Source: Peltaster fructicola (taxonomy: Eukaryota; Ascomycota; Dothideomycetes). Taken from it: a DNA stretch of 64,000 bases. Location of the stretch: positions 186,001 through 250,000 of the forward strand of contig CP051142.1 of assembly GCA_001592805.2 (NCBI GenBank), read 5' to 3'. The notes beneath the pieces are model-generated. The model did no database searches, was not told the DNA's origin, and saw only the letters and a list, made by a program, of their open reading frames with translations. Below are positions 1-14,500 of this stretch, one piece after another (positions within the stretch are counted from its first letter, which is position 1; the number at the start of each line of letters is the position of its first letter). The position numbers and the translations under genes were made by a program.

Positions 1-2077
1 TACTGGGGCATACCAATCCTCATCGTCTCATCCCTCCTCGCGGGTGTAGCCTTCGCTGTAGGACATCACTTCTGGTACTACAGCCTCAACGGCTCCGAGG
101 TATCTAACGATGCATACAGCTTTGCAAATCACAGCGTCTCTAGGCAACAGATCAACATTGCTATAGGCACAGGCCTAGCGTTTCTGGTGAAGATAGCATT
201 GGTCGCCGCCGTCTCAACAACGTACGTGCAACTACTGTGGCGCGGGATCAAGATACGAAGCACACGACTTGACGTACTAGACACTCTGTTCTCGGCATTA
301 GGGAATGCCTTCACGTTACTCAAGCTGCAGGTCTGGTTCAAACATCCTTTGCTGCTATTGTTGGGTCTCCTTACATGGTAAGTCACTGGATGTTGCAAGA
401 CGTGTGCTGACCATCAGGCTCATTCCTTTCACATCAATCGTTACGCCCGGCACACTATCCGTACGCAGCGTGCAGGTCTCGCCTGACGTACAACTTATGG
501 ACGTCCCTCGCATCAATTTCGAGTCTCTGAACTATCATTTCCCACTCAGCTATAGCTTGAGCGTCAATCGAACGCACAGCCACTACTCTTACAGCCGATA
601 CTCTCGCCAGCTAGCTGCTCTGACGACGTCGGTGCTCACAGAAGGACGGGTAGTGGACCTGGCATCCACTCTGGCTAATGCCTCTTGGACAACAAGCTTC
701 TTTGGCCCATCGCTGACGTGCAGCGACCCTAGCGCCCAAGAATATCACAACATTACCAAAGCCGTGATCAATCCCTTGAACGTTTATGGGCCATTTGGGA
801 CCGACCGTGGGCGTGCAGCAACTTGGGCACAGATTTGGATCCCAAATGGAACGAATGTCGATCCACCTCTGAGGGGGCTCGACAGTGACTTAGCAGCCAC
901 TGTAGACCGTGCAACAAAGGTGGTTGCACAGAGTGGCCAGTACTTCAGCTTGTTCGGCATGTCAATACCGCCCAATGATGGTCAGTTGTTCGCGGACATA
1001 AACAGGACTGAGGAAGCATTCCAGCAACTCAATGCCACGCTCTTCAAGTGCACTTTTGTCAACGCAAGCTATTCGGCGCAGATCGACATCATCAATGGAC
1101 AGCACACAGTCCGTACTACGAAGAACAACGCTGAGTCGACACCACGAATGCGTACCACCCTGACAGGCCCCCAAACGATAAGATCAAGCAGCGAAGAGAA
1201 CCACGGCGACATGAACATCACACTTGCACAGCAACAACTTGCAGACTCTGATTGCAATACCTTCAATGATCGAGATCTACCATGCATCTATGATGCCGTT
1301 GTAGTGAGGGAGATGGCATACCAGAGCATTATCCTATCGTACTTGTCGATTGTTATTGGCATCTTCGAGCCGGGGTCCCGGGAAGGTCAATCAGTTGGTA
1401 GCATTGGGAAGACTGCGCTGATGAACACTGACGAAGTGCTCGCCTTATCACGAGACTCGAATCCTCGGGACGATTCTACTTTCCTTGATCTCCAGGCGAT
1501 CATTGGCGAATCTAAAGGCTCACGATTTGTTGAAATACAGCGGTCCATAGATACACCAAGCCTAGGCCCTATGGCAACAGCTCTTGAGGAATCATTCACC
1601 AATGTTACACTTAGTCTACTGAGCGACCCTCGATTCCAAACTGGACCAATACCCACTAACGTCACCACTATCGCATTCCACAACGTCTACGAGTACGACA
1701 AATTGACATTGTGGCTAGCGTACAGTCTCGCTGTGGCACTCACAGCGCTGGCATCCATTCTTGGCATCCTCACAATGATAGCCATGGACGCGGCGTACGA
1801 CTCCTCTTTCTCGACAATTCTACGAGCTGGAACGGCGGCACACCTGACAGAGCGGATGACAGCTATAGATGGCTCTGGTAAGGCACCACTGCCAAAACAC
1901 CTCGCGAGTGCTAAGCTCTTGTTCAATGATCGGACCAAGTCTGCAGCCAAGGCTGAACCACGATCTGAACTATCGAAGGGAGCAAGTATGGAGAGGCTTG
2001 AGTTGATACGCCACGAAGAGACACCAAAGCCGATCCATACTCAGAGTACTACTCTTCGCCATTCGGTCACGGTCTGA
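1..2077 (+). CDS. multi-pass fungal membrane protein, 5' end outside the window
   Basis: Open from the first base, so the start lies upstream. A 40-nt intron (378-417: GTAAGT donor, GCTGAC branch site, CAG acceptor) joins LTW to LIPF in frame. The visible protein has hydrophobic segments at its start, at about residues 52-80 and around the intron junction. A long N-glycosylation-rich loop follows (many NxS/T), then a last membrane helix (nt about 1700-1790) and a basic cytosolic tail. The block FLVKIALVAAVSTTYVQLLW and the LIPFTSIVTPGTLSV block match a widespread ascomycete family often named 'formylmethionine deformylase-like'. That name is not supported by any deformylase motif here, so I call it only a membrane protein of unknown function. 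The topology, with a large extracellular or lumenal domain between helices, is inferred. Confidence 0.8.
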
Positions 2078-2403
2078 GCCTAGATAGGACAGCGAGAACG
2101 CGCCTGTCGATTACATGTGACGCCTCGAAGAGTCTTAGCAAGTGTATGTGTCAGATGCATTCACGGCGATGATCATGTCGAGAAATACCTTGGTCTCAAG
2201 GAGCTGTCGTGCAAGTAACTGCTGCGACGCAAAGGCAAGATGATCAGCCATCAAGGTTCCCTCATCGACACCGAGCGAGATAGCAGTATATAGCTCACAG
2301 TCGCTCTCTTTCGTGTGAGGTCAAAGATGTTCATACACGTGCTGTGAGCACTTCCGACTCTACAGTCATGCTACTATATCTAGATTAGCATTATGCTACA
2401 CAT
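2078..2403. other. convergent intergenic region
   Basis: 326 bp between the stops of two convergent genes. No coding frame or repeat was seen. It should hold the two 3' UTRs; no clear termination motif is visible. Confidence 0.5.
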
Positions 2404-5495
<3,092 letters not shown>

Positions 5496-5673
5496 GATGT
5501 GATTGATGTTTCAAGCAAGACACTGAGCAAGCATTTCTATCTATCCTTGCGAAAACCAGGTATAAACGCCGCAAAGGAAAGGTGTCCACGAAACTCACTT
5601 TACGAGTTTCTAGAAAGTATTCTTTGTGGCCGATCCCCAGCCCCACTGACGCCCTCGCCAGCTGGCCTGCTCG

Positions 5674-7262
5674 TCAGTCTTCAGGCACTCCCGAAACGCC
5701 GCATGCAGGTCGATTGAACTGCATTTCCCGCTCATCTGCTGTAACACAGTCGATCTTCCTGGACAGCGGTCTTCGTTGCTTGAGTGTGAGGCACGTGGTA
5801 GGATCGGCACTAGAGCAATGCAAGGTCCATCGTCCAGCCATCGGTCTCAACGGTGAGGCGGCCTCGAACCTCCTTTCTTTACGGCTTACTGGGCTCATCA
5901 GCTCACCTGTCAGATCGGCGCATTTGTAGATGCCAGCAAGTAGTGAGCCTTTCGAATTTGCTGTTGGCTCAGCTCCGTTGGCTGGTTCAACAACACATAG
6001 ACACGACCTCCTGGCTTCTCTGCTCACCGACGATGATAATCATTGGCTATAATGCCTGGACGGAGATCTATGAACGAGTACAAAGACCGTGTTAGTGGTG
6101 CTTGCTCACATCGTCCACCTTGTGCACAGTCATCAGCAGCTTACAATTCTATCATCAACATCACGACCTCCCTGGTCGAGGATCCCTTTTCAACAGAGCA
6201 GCATGATCATCCAGAACGACAGGCGATCTTTCGAATAAGGAAAAGCATGGCTATGCGAGACATACAGGCAAGGTTCAGCGAAATTGTCAGCTTGCCTAGA
6301 GAGCGGCTCGGTTTTGTCTATCGTAATCGTCCTGTCCATGGCGCGAGTACTGCTTCTTCAGTAAGTGCAGTTGTTGCAACGTGCTCATGAGCTGACATGG
6401 AAAGCTGGGTATGACCGAGGGTTCAGAGATCCTCTGCTTTCGACTATCTTGAGCAATGCTGAAGGTGCTAGTCCAACTTTCGACAGGCTTGAGCAGTGCT
6501 GCAGGAGCTGTCTCTCCTTTCTGCTGGCTAGAGCCCTTCTCGGGAGAGCTACATCAGCAATACGCTGGCTCGCACACTCCTCGCCGATGCGTTCATGCTG
6601 TCCCGCTATCTCATGGGCTGCTTGAAGAGCTTCCTTCGCATCTGTTTAGCTTGAGCCCGCCTCAAAACGCTATCTCGCCCTTCTCGCCAAGATGAGCAGC
6701 AATCACTGGCAGACTCGAAATTTCGTCGGCGACGCCGAGCTTGGAGAGGATCTGCTGGAATGCTGCGATTTTTGCAACTTGTACACGACGCAGCCTTTCT
6801 TGTACAGTCCCTGGTTACTGTCTCCTGAGCCCGTCTACTCCAACTCTTGCGTCACGGTCGGACGCTTGGAACTTTCGAAGATCTCTCGCTCCATCAGATG
6901 GAAGCTTTCGATCAAGATCGTTGTGTCGACGAATTGTGACGAGCCGGACATTGCGTCTGCGCTTTCAACTGGCTTGGGCTTAGGCCTAAGCAATGCTGCC
7001 ACATCCCGCTCGCTCTGCCGCCATATGTTGATGCTGAAGGGGGCAATTCCATCGTCGAATCATAAGGAGATGCGCTTCTAGATGTCGATACTGAATCGTG
7101 CAGTTCCACCAGCTGTGCTTCGTCCATACCACATGCCGCAGTACAGCAGAATGTACGACTCGTCTTGTGGTCCTCAAGTGCGGCATATAGGCCATCCCGG
7201 AGTGCTTGGAGCAGAATGTATTCGCACAGGGAACCAATGCCAGGATCGAAGCTTCAATGACT
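5674..7262 (-). other. unresolved minus-strand coding islands, candidate multi-exon gene
   Basis: I do not recognise a family. On the minus strand several stretches look coding by composition but lie in different frames. In 5' to 3' order: about 7250-6985 (FDPGIGSLCEYILLQALRDG, then a Ser/Pro-rich stretch), about 7000-6850 (SERDVAALLRPKPKPVES), about 6815-6690 (VAKIAAFQQILSKLGVADE), about 6630-6500 (DAKEALQAAHEIAGQHERIG), about 6520-6310 (SQQKGETAPAALLKPVESW, LMSTLQQLHLLKKQYSRHG) and 6027-5674. A 45-nt intron with GTGACG donor and CAG acceptor may lie near 6820-6865. The motif (A/S)ALL(K/R)..VES recurs. Given the indels in neighbouring genes this may be one gene with frame errors; it may also be a decayed gene. 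Boundaries are approximate. Confidence 0.3.
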
Positions 7263-7560
7263 GATCAAGGCGAATCGGACTTCTGCCTTGTCTGCAGCTT
7301 GGCTGTTCCTGCCGAGAGCAGTCTGAGAAGCGTTTGTGGCCAAGGCCATATTAGGTGCCTCAAGAACAGTCAGTGTCCCGATAGCCAGTCTGGGTGTGTG
7401 CGTGTGATCGGCACGGCTGCTGTACGCCTGAACACGTAAGTTGAGGATGACTCGAAGAGCAGCGTGCGGTCTGCTGTTCGTTCTGAGCGCCACGAGAAAT
7501 AGGTTGAGGTGTCCCAGCTTCGAGGACAGTAACAAACGTGGTAGTCAGGTTGACTACTTC

Positions 7561-8929
7561 TTAACAATGCATGCTGGTGAGAAAGGCGCCAAGTAGAGCT
7601 TCACCTTCTGCTTTGCGTTGTCGCAGTTGTTCTTCAGTACTGTTCCCAACGACGACCTCGTTGCGAAGCTTGAACGGCAAGATCTGGGATGATAGCCAGA
7701 AGATGTCTGCGAGTACTGCCATGTTCGTAATCGTTGCAGGACATTCAAATTTCCGTTCTTTCAGGGCATCGTCCCACGCCTTGGCTACAGGCCAATCGAC
7801 ATCGTCCTGAGGAGTAGTGTGCAATCCTCCTGGGAAGCCGGTGAGCATGGCATTATGGAGTTTGATGAGCTCTGGCTCGTCGTCTCTAATGCTTGGAAAT
7901 CGGCCAATGTTATAACCCAAGGATCTGAAGAACTCATCTGCAATCGAACTGACATGGGCGAAATCGAAACCAAACACAGCCGTGAGCTGTTTGCTTGAAT
8001 CATCGTATAGCACGTTATCGATGGCTACAGATCTAGTCAGTCGTCGACGGACAGCGATGAGTGATTGGACATACAGAAATCGGCGTGCACAAGCACTCTC
8101 TTTATCGGCAGTATCTGCTGGAATACCGAGTGGGGACCAGCACTCAGAAAGTTGTCAAGACGTTGGCGTATGTTGTGATCTCGCCATCCCTTGACTCTTG
8201 GGTCTTTGTCTGCTTCAGCCAATTTCGGAGTGATGGTGGATCGGAGCAGTTCCCTCATACGTGGGCAAACGGGCCACCAGGATATATGCTCAGTGCAGTA
8301 CTGATATACCTTCCTGACTCGTCGAAGCTGATTCCGCCATATTCATCGAGAGTGCTAGGCAATTCGAAACGTTGGAGACAGGCCAAGATGTCTGCCATTT
8401 GTGCAAGAACATTCGCTTTTTCCTGGTTATTGAAGGTCGGGAACCAATCCAGCAGAGGACTTCCACGCATGTACTCTTGCAAGATTCAGCCCTGCCAGCC
8501 TTTGCTGTCTGCCAGCCGTAAACACGATGAACAAGATGGTCCAGTGAAGGCCTCAGTGCTTCGCGGGCGAGTGACAGCGCGGCCACCTCATTGTCCACGC
8601 TTACTTGCTCGTGGAAACCAGAAATTGGATTCAGCATGCGGAAGATGAGAGTAGGCAGGGTAGACGGAAGGTTTTGTACACCAGGCCGCTCTCTTTGCTG
8701 CAGCTTGGAGCCACATGTCAACTCTGGCTGTTTGACTTCAACAGCAAACACGAAACGTGTGCTTGGACAATGCAAGCCGCTTTGTGTGTGGATGATATCA
8801 TGATCACGCAGGTCAAGATATCCAGGTCCAGTGGGCTGAGCATTTGGGGTCAGATCAATGTTGAGTAACATGCAGTGGCAGATCGTGCTTACCCTCATGG
8901 CCTTCTACTGTCCCGCTATTTGCTTCCAT
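7561..8929 (-). CDS. APH/choline-kinase-like phosphotransferase (PF01636 type)
   Basis: Small-molecule kinase fold. The C-terminal half shows a Brenner-type catalytic loop, HADFSIDNVLYD (His-x-Asp...Asn), followed by the metal-binding FGFDFAHVSSIADEFF, typical of fungal APH-family proteins; the substrate cannot be predicted. A 50-nt intron at 8025-8074 (GTATGT, CTGAC branch, TAG) splits the catalytic loop and restores it exactly. The likely start is ATG at 8929 (MEANSGTVEGHE) with a first intron at 8836-8892, but the N-terminal exon phase does not fit cleanly, so the 5' end is uncertain. Two positions need one extra base each: about 8485-8488 (AGRA to GILQEYM) and about 8257-8262 (GPFAHV to MRELL). 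As both introns keep good signals, I favour assembly indels over a pseudogene, but decay cannot be excluded for this dispensable kind of gene. Confidence 0.7.
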
Positions 8930-9193
8930 CAGCTATATATCCTTGAACAGAGGGTGTTGTAACTGCTCAAGTCGTCAGCTTGAACGCTTCGATCGCACTC
9001 GTTCGGGAGGCTGTACCGTCGATGAGCCTTCTCGAGCATGGGAAGGACTTGCCCAAGCCAAACTTGTTAGCGATAGTCATGGTGTATTCGTGTATGTGGA
9101 TATGCGGTCAGATGTGACGACGTTTGTTTCCTGCTCAGGTAGCAGTTTGACTGACACGTACTTCCTGGTGGTGGGGTGTATGTCGATTGATGC

Positions 9194-10115
9194 CTACGCC
9201 CAAGGTCTTGCTCTCAATCGAGGATCTCCTTGGCCAGCTACACGAAATCGTGTGACCATAACGCCTGGAGGATACTCCAGCCCTACCCTACGAGCCTTAC
9301 TGTCGACGATTCGGTCCCAGAAAGCTCTACTGCTGCGTGGTAGTGTAGCAAAGTCAGGCCATTCAGAGGCCGTTGCATGAAGCGTCTCATTCCGTGCCTT
9401 GCTCCAAGCAATATCTTGAGTGCCGCTGAGATCGAGGTTGTTCGATGCCCATGCATGATCCAGATCCATACCGTCAACCAGGTCGGCTAAAGCGACTTCA
9501 TCCCTGGTGTCCAGTAGACTCTGGGCGAAGATCGAAAGCTTCGGATATGGCAAGCCTGATCGGCCACGCTCTATATTGGAAGGCACGCACTCCAGATGGC
9601 AGATATCTGAAGGCACAAGATGGAAGTGCAGCGAACAGCCTTTTAAGGTGAAGAATGGTAAGGTGTGATGGACTGAGTGTGGTTGAATCATGCGATGCGG
9701 ACATCGCTCATATACCAACGAATAAGGAGCTGACTCAAGCAAGTTCGTCGCCTTCTGCAGATCGTTGGCAGACACACATGCCTCCCACGACTATCTAGTC
9801 GCCAGCGGAGCCGTGTGCTCAGACCTGCGAGTTGTGCCTTACATGCAGCACTCTGTGAGCGCCATAATACCGAAGAGCCGGTACGCCCACCAGACAGCAA
9901 GTGATCTCAGCTGTCTCGAGCAATTTGACCAGATCCAGTATCTCCGAGATCCCTTGTCCTCCGAAACTAGTCGTCTTCAGTATAAAAGGACCTGTTGGTG
10001 GCATCTCATCGACAACAACGATGCCATCCTTGGTGATATGACAGCCAGGTGGGATCGGCTTCTTCTTCGCCGGGTGCGGGTCAGAGTCGTCAGCAGTAAT
10101 CGTATCCATGACCAT
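9194..10115 (-). CDS. conserved fungal protein of unknown function, possible nucleotidyltransferase-like fold
   Basis: Two exons (ATG at 10115; 52-nt intron 9791-9842 with GTAAGG donor and TAG acceptor) give 289 residues. The joined block ITCCLVGVPALRYYGAHRVL then SWEACVSANDLQKA resembles a family common in Eurotiomycetes and Dothideomycetes. Its LVG.PAL.YYG..R pattern recalls the core of minimal nucleotidyltransferases; that fold is my inference and no catalytic Asp pair is proven. Other blocks are SNIERGRSGLPYPKLSIFAQSLLDTRD and LADLVDGMDLDHAW. No signal peptide or membrane segment. Frame intact. It is divergent from PRP28 across about 250 bp. Confidence 0.72.
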
Positions 10116-10365
10116 ACATCCTGTAAGCGACGATCGACCAGGGTATCTAATGATGGTAGAGTCTGGTTGCGAATGATCTGGGATAAGACGAAGGCTCCGT
10201 AGTAGCCATCGGTAGCTACTGATTCACCTAGCTGCACTAGCGGCAGATCAACCGACCTACACTTCCTTGGTGTGAAGCTTGGGCCAAATTCACGAGAAAT
10301 AATGTCGATCGCATGTCGACTTGGACAACACATACACAACACTATCGCACTCACAACTGTTAGCC

Positions 10366-12346
10366 ATGGAGGCGCCACCTCCCCCTCCGCCGCCTCCTCC
10401 GCCACCTACAGATGCAGTACCACCACCACCTCCGCCAGTACAATCGTCAGTCCCGCCACCACCCCCGACAGAGCGACCAAAGAAAGCCAAAGTAGGATGG
10501 GGCAGTCGACGACCGCTAGACATCGAAGAGTTGCTAGCAAAGAAGCGAGAGGCCGATGCAACAGCCGCACGACCGCGATTCATGTCTAAGGCGGAAAGAG
10601 CAAGACTAGAACAAGCAAAGAACGAAAGGCCACTCGATCAACCACGAGAAGACGATGGCTATGCGATCAAGCCTCCGAGTGCACCAAAGGCACTGGTACT
10701 CAATGGAGACAACGAGGATGCTGCACTTCGTCAGAGATATATGGGTCCTGGCATGAAGCAATCCACATTCTCAGCGGGCAAGAAGCGCAAGCGAACAGCA
10801 GAGAACAAGTTCAAGTTCGAATGGAGCGATGGCGAGGACACTACGGATGTGACACTGTACAAGAAAGTGGATAAGGAAGACTCGCGGGAGCAGATCAAAG
10901 CAGAGCAACGCGAGGAACGATATGGCGTTGGCAAGCACTGGAGCGATAAGCGATTGGACCAGATGAGGGAACGCGACTGGCGTATCTTCAAGGAGGACTT
11001 CAACATAGCTACCAAGGGAGGCAACATACCGAACCCGATGCGCAATTGGAAAGAGTCTGGATTACCGAGCAAGCTACTGGACATCGTGGACAAAGCTGGC
11101 TATGTTGATCCAAGTCCTGTACAACGAGCAGCCATACCCATTGCACTGCAGTCACGAGATCTCATCGCTGTTGCTGTGACCGGTTCTGGAAAAACAGCGG
11201 CCTTCCTCCTGCCGTTACTGGTGTATATTGCAGAACTCCCAGCTCTAGACAAATTCACCAAGGACGACGGACCCTACGCCCTCATCCTTGCGCCGACCCG
11301 TGAGCTGGCACAACAGATCGAGACCGAAGCCAAGAAGTTTGCGACTCCTCTTGGGTTTACCTGTGTCTCGCTTGTTGGTGGACACAGCATCGAGGAGCAG
11401 AGCTACCAGCTAAGAGACGGTGCTGAGATCGTTATTGCCACACCAGGACGTCTCGTCGATTGTATTGAGCGAAGGGTGCTGGTCCTGGGCCAATGCTGCT
11501 ATGTCATCATGGACGAGGCCGACAGAATGATCGACATGGGTTTCGAGGAACCAGTCAATAAGATCCTCGATGCCTTACCAGTCTCGAACGAAAAGCCTGA
11601 TACAGATGATGCTGAGAATGCACAAGCTATGAGTCGACTCATGGGCGGCAGAGACAGATACCGACAGACGATGATGTACACAGCAACTATGCCTGCAGCT
11701 GTCGAACGTATTGCCCGCAGATATCTGCGTCGTCCAGCATATGTGACGATTGGCAATGTCGGCGAAGCAGTCGATACAGTCGAGCAGCGTGTCGAGTTTG
11801 TGCAGGGCGAAGACAAGCGAAAGTACAGATTGAATGAGATCCTGAAGTCTGGTCAGTTCCCACCACCAGTCATCGTCTTCGTCAACTTCAAGCGTAACTG
11901 CGATGCTATTGCAAAGGACATACACAGAATGGGCTTCAAGACCGTCACACTACATGGATCCAAGACTCAAGAGCAGCGAGAAGCTGCGCTGGCATCACTC
12001 CGCGACAGAACTGTGGATGTGCTTGTCGCTACTGATCTTGCTGGTCGTGGTATTGATGTCAGCGATGTGAGCTTGGTCGTCAACTTCAACATGTCGAGTA
12101 CCATCGAGAGCTACACGCATCGTATTGGACGTACTGGCCGTGCTGGCAAAGGGTGTTGCGATCACGTTCCTTGGCAATGAGGACAACGAAGTGCTCTACG
12201 ACTTGAAGCAGATGATCAGTAAAAGTAGTATTAGCCGGGTACCCGAAGACCTTCGACGGCACGAAGCTGCACAGCAGAAGACACAGAAAGGCAAGGGTAA
12301 GATCGAGGACAGTACTGGTCATGGCGGAAAGGGAGGATGGTCGTGA
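10366..12346 (+). CDS. PRP28: pre-mRNA-splicing ATP-dependent RNA helicase PRP28
   Basis: DEAD-box helicase that drives the exchange of U1 for U6 snRNA at the 5' splice site. The start ATG at 10366 has a good context (agccATGG) and opens a poly-Pro tract as in fungal Prp28. Motifs seen: Q-motif region (GYVDPSPVQRAAIPIAL), I AVTGSGKT, Ia PTRELA, GG, TPGRLVD, II MDEADRMIDMGFE, III TAT, then IV-VI ending YTHRIGRTGRAGK. After GRAGK the frame shifts near 12151 (aaa ggg tgt versus GVAITFLGNEDNEVLYDLKQ); the family needs either one base fewer or two more here. The C-terminal frame then runs to TGA at 12346 through SSISRVPEDLRRHEAAQQK, the typical Prp28 end. With an essential gene and an otherwise perfect protein of about 659 residues, an assembly indel in the ggg run is the simplest reading. 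No intron. Confidence 0.92.
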
Positions 12347-12900
12347 GGAGAAAATAAGACCGAGTCAAAGGCTACGCAGCGTGAGTAATCGAGGTTCTCC
12401 CAAAATCGAAGAGTGTCAGAAAGCTGCCCACCGAGAGCTGCTCCTAATCTACCTCGCCACAACTTGAACCACAGCATGCTATATATCACGACAATGAAGA
12501 ATGATGTGATGATTGTTTTTTTGTTGGTATTTTCGAAAGGTTATCTTGACCGTCATTTGGATCGCTTAAGAGAGTGTGTTTTGCTCAAGATGAAACATAA
12601 GCAGCTGGGTGGGTGTGTATAGACCTAAAGGGTGACAGGTCTGGGATGCTCCAATCCTTTCCGCCATCGACTCGAGACTTGCTTTGAAGCAATACAGAAG
12701 GAAGCCTCGCACGCCGCTAACGCTCAATACAAAGGCCGGGAAAATAGGACAGAATAGCAAGAGGAATTCGGATGATTGAGTGAATCGGGCTATCCCATAC
12801 TGCTACGCCCGTCTTTAAGGAACACCCCGTGACGGGCTATCGTCCCACAGTGGGACAACCTCTGATCCTCGCGATCACCAATATCTGTGCTGGTACTGCT
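12347..12900. other. convergent intergenic region
   Basis: 554 bp between PRP28 and the 14-3-3 gene, which converge. No supported gene; T-rich stretches near 12515-12535 may belong to the PRP28 3' UTR. A short inverted element (cgtcccacagtgggac) lies at about 12840-12855. Confidence 0.4.
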
Positions 12901-14141
12901 CTAAGAAGCTGCAGCTGGCTCTGTCTCTGCTGCTTCGGTCGTCTTGGCGGTCTCGGCCTCGACTGGCTTCTCCTCGGTGGCCTTGGTCTCACCGGCTGCA
13001 GCCTCTGGCTCAGCACCATCAGATGAGGTCCAGAGGGTCAGGTTGTCACGGAGCAGTTGCATGATGAGAGTGCTGTCGCGGTAGGAGTCCTCAGAAAGGC
13101 TGTCGAGCTCAGCGATAGCGTCATCGAAGGCTTGCTTGGCGAGGTGGCAGGCACGATCAGGTGAGTTGAGGATCTCGTAGTAGAAGACCGAGAAGTTCAA
13201 TGCGAGACCGAGGCGGATAGGGTGTGTTGGGGTGAGCTCGGTTTGGGCAACGTCGGTTGCATTCTGAGGAAGTGTCAGTGATGGTCGAGAACGAAGTAAG
13301 CAACAATACCTTGTATGCGTCGTGAGCTGCGGTTGCGGCGCCCTTACGCTTGTCGCCGGATGCGAACTCTGCGAGGTAACGGTGGTAGTCACCCTTCCTG
13401 CATACCATGTCAGTATACGTGGTCTCTACTCTTCACCGTAAGACGAACATCTTGTGGTAGAAGACCTTGCTCTCGCCAGTCTCGGCCTTTGGAATGAGGC
13501 TGTTGTCAAGGACGTCGAGGACATCCTGGCAGACCTTCTCAAGCTCGAGCTCGATCTTCTGACGGTATTCTCGGATGATTGTGACGTGCTTGTCAACACC
13601 CTTAGCCTCCTCCTTTTGCTCAATGCTCGAGATGATGCGCCAAGATGCACGGCGAGTGCCGACGACGTTCTTGTAAGCGACGGAGAGGAGATTGCGCTCG
13701 TCAACAGTGAGTTCACCGCCAATCTTCGTGGGCGTTAGCATTGTGGTGCGACGGTGCTTGTGATAGTCTAACCTTTGCGACTTCCTGTAGAGCAGTCAGT
13801 GTCAGTGAACTACTACAGAAGCTCATTCAAACGAACCTTCATGTATGTGACCATCTCTGCGATACGTTAGCACATCTTTGCATATCGAGTCTATGTACGT
13901 ACCATCGTAGCGCTCAGCCTGCTCGCACAGACGTGCGAGGAATGTCTTGCTGTCGATACTGTAAGTCAAACTGGTCGCGAGAGCTCGCTTGGAGTGGTTA
14001 TGTACCTTTCACGCTATAGAGAAGAGGTTCGTCAGCATAGTTCGCACACAGAGCGCATGAGGCAGCAGAAACGTATTTGTTGAGGGGCGCACACAGCTGG
14101 TGAGAGCGAGCTGCAGTGGACTAACGTACCTCAGTTGCCAT
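12901..14141 (-). CDS. 14-3-3 protein, eight exons with microexons
   Basis: Phosphoserine-binding dimeric adaptor acting in signalling and cell-cycle control. Eight exons: 14130-14141 (12 nt, MATE), 14006-14013 (8 nt), 13903-13949 (47), 13837-13856 (20), 13773-13784 (12), 13449-13723 (275), 13310-13397 (88), 12901-13263 (363). They sum to 825 nt, 274 residues, with no frame break. All introns have GT donors and AG acceptors. The product runs [52 protein letters not shown], and contains the [10 protein letters not shown] and [23 protein letters not shown] signatures. The C-terminal tail is Ala/Glu-rich and ends TEPAAAS. Intron 2 has two in-frame acceptors 9 nt apart (13959 and 13950); only the second gives the conserved RESKTF, the first would insert three residues (ID and a Ser shift). 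Confidence 0.95.
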
Positions 14142-14500
14142 ATTGTCTTGGGAATCGTGTCGATAGTGTTCTCGTGTGGAAGAGTTGTGGTGCAAGAAGG
14201 AGGAATTGTGTTGTAAGTGATTGAGGTTTCAATCAGTAAAGGCAGTGGGTCGAGCAATGTTGTTTGTGAGGGCTGCTTGCCTGCGGCAGCAGCAACAGCG
14301 GGACAGGCCGGTAGCGCAGACCCACTTGGCACTCGTGAAAAAGCTCCGCCCATTGTTTCGTTTGGTGTTGGACTTATCTGAAACACTGACACACCAAGTC
14401 CGAAGCGTAGACGACACGCTGTCAAGTTCAAGTCAGGCAGCGAACAATGCTTGCGCGATTAGGTCTACTATGGTAAATTATGAAGCCAGCTCACATATCT
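14142..14500. promoter_or_regulatory. upstream region of the 14-3-3 gene
   Basis: 359 bp between the mevalonate kinase stop and the 14-3-3 ATG, both on the minus strand. No coding frame continues into it. It must hold the 14-3-3 promoter and 5' UTR; no specific element was identified. Confidence 0.4.

Noticed and set aside
8481-8495. Apparent TGA stop in the APH-like gene before ILQEYMRG
   Set aside because: The stop appears only in the downstream frame; restoring one G (gga for ga) joins AGRA to GILQEYM without any stop, so I count a frame slip, not a nonsense change.
10290-10583. Gly-rich minus-strand frame opposite the PRP28 poly-Pro tract
   Set aside because: It is the antisense shadow of proline codons (CCN read as GGN) and has no independent support.
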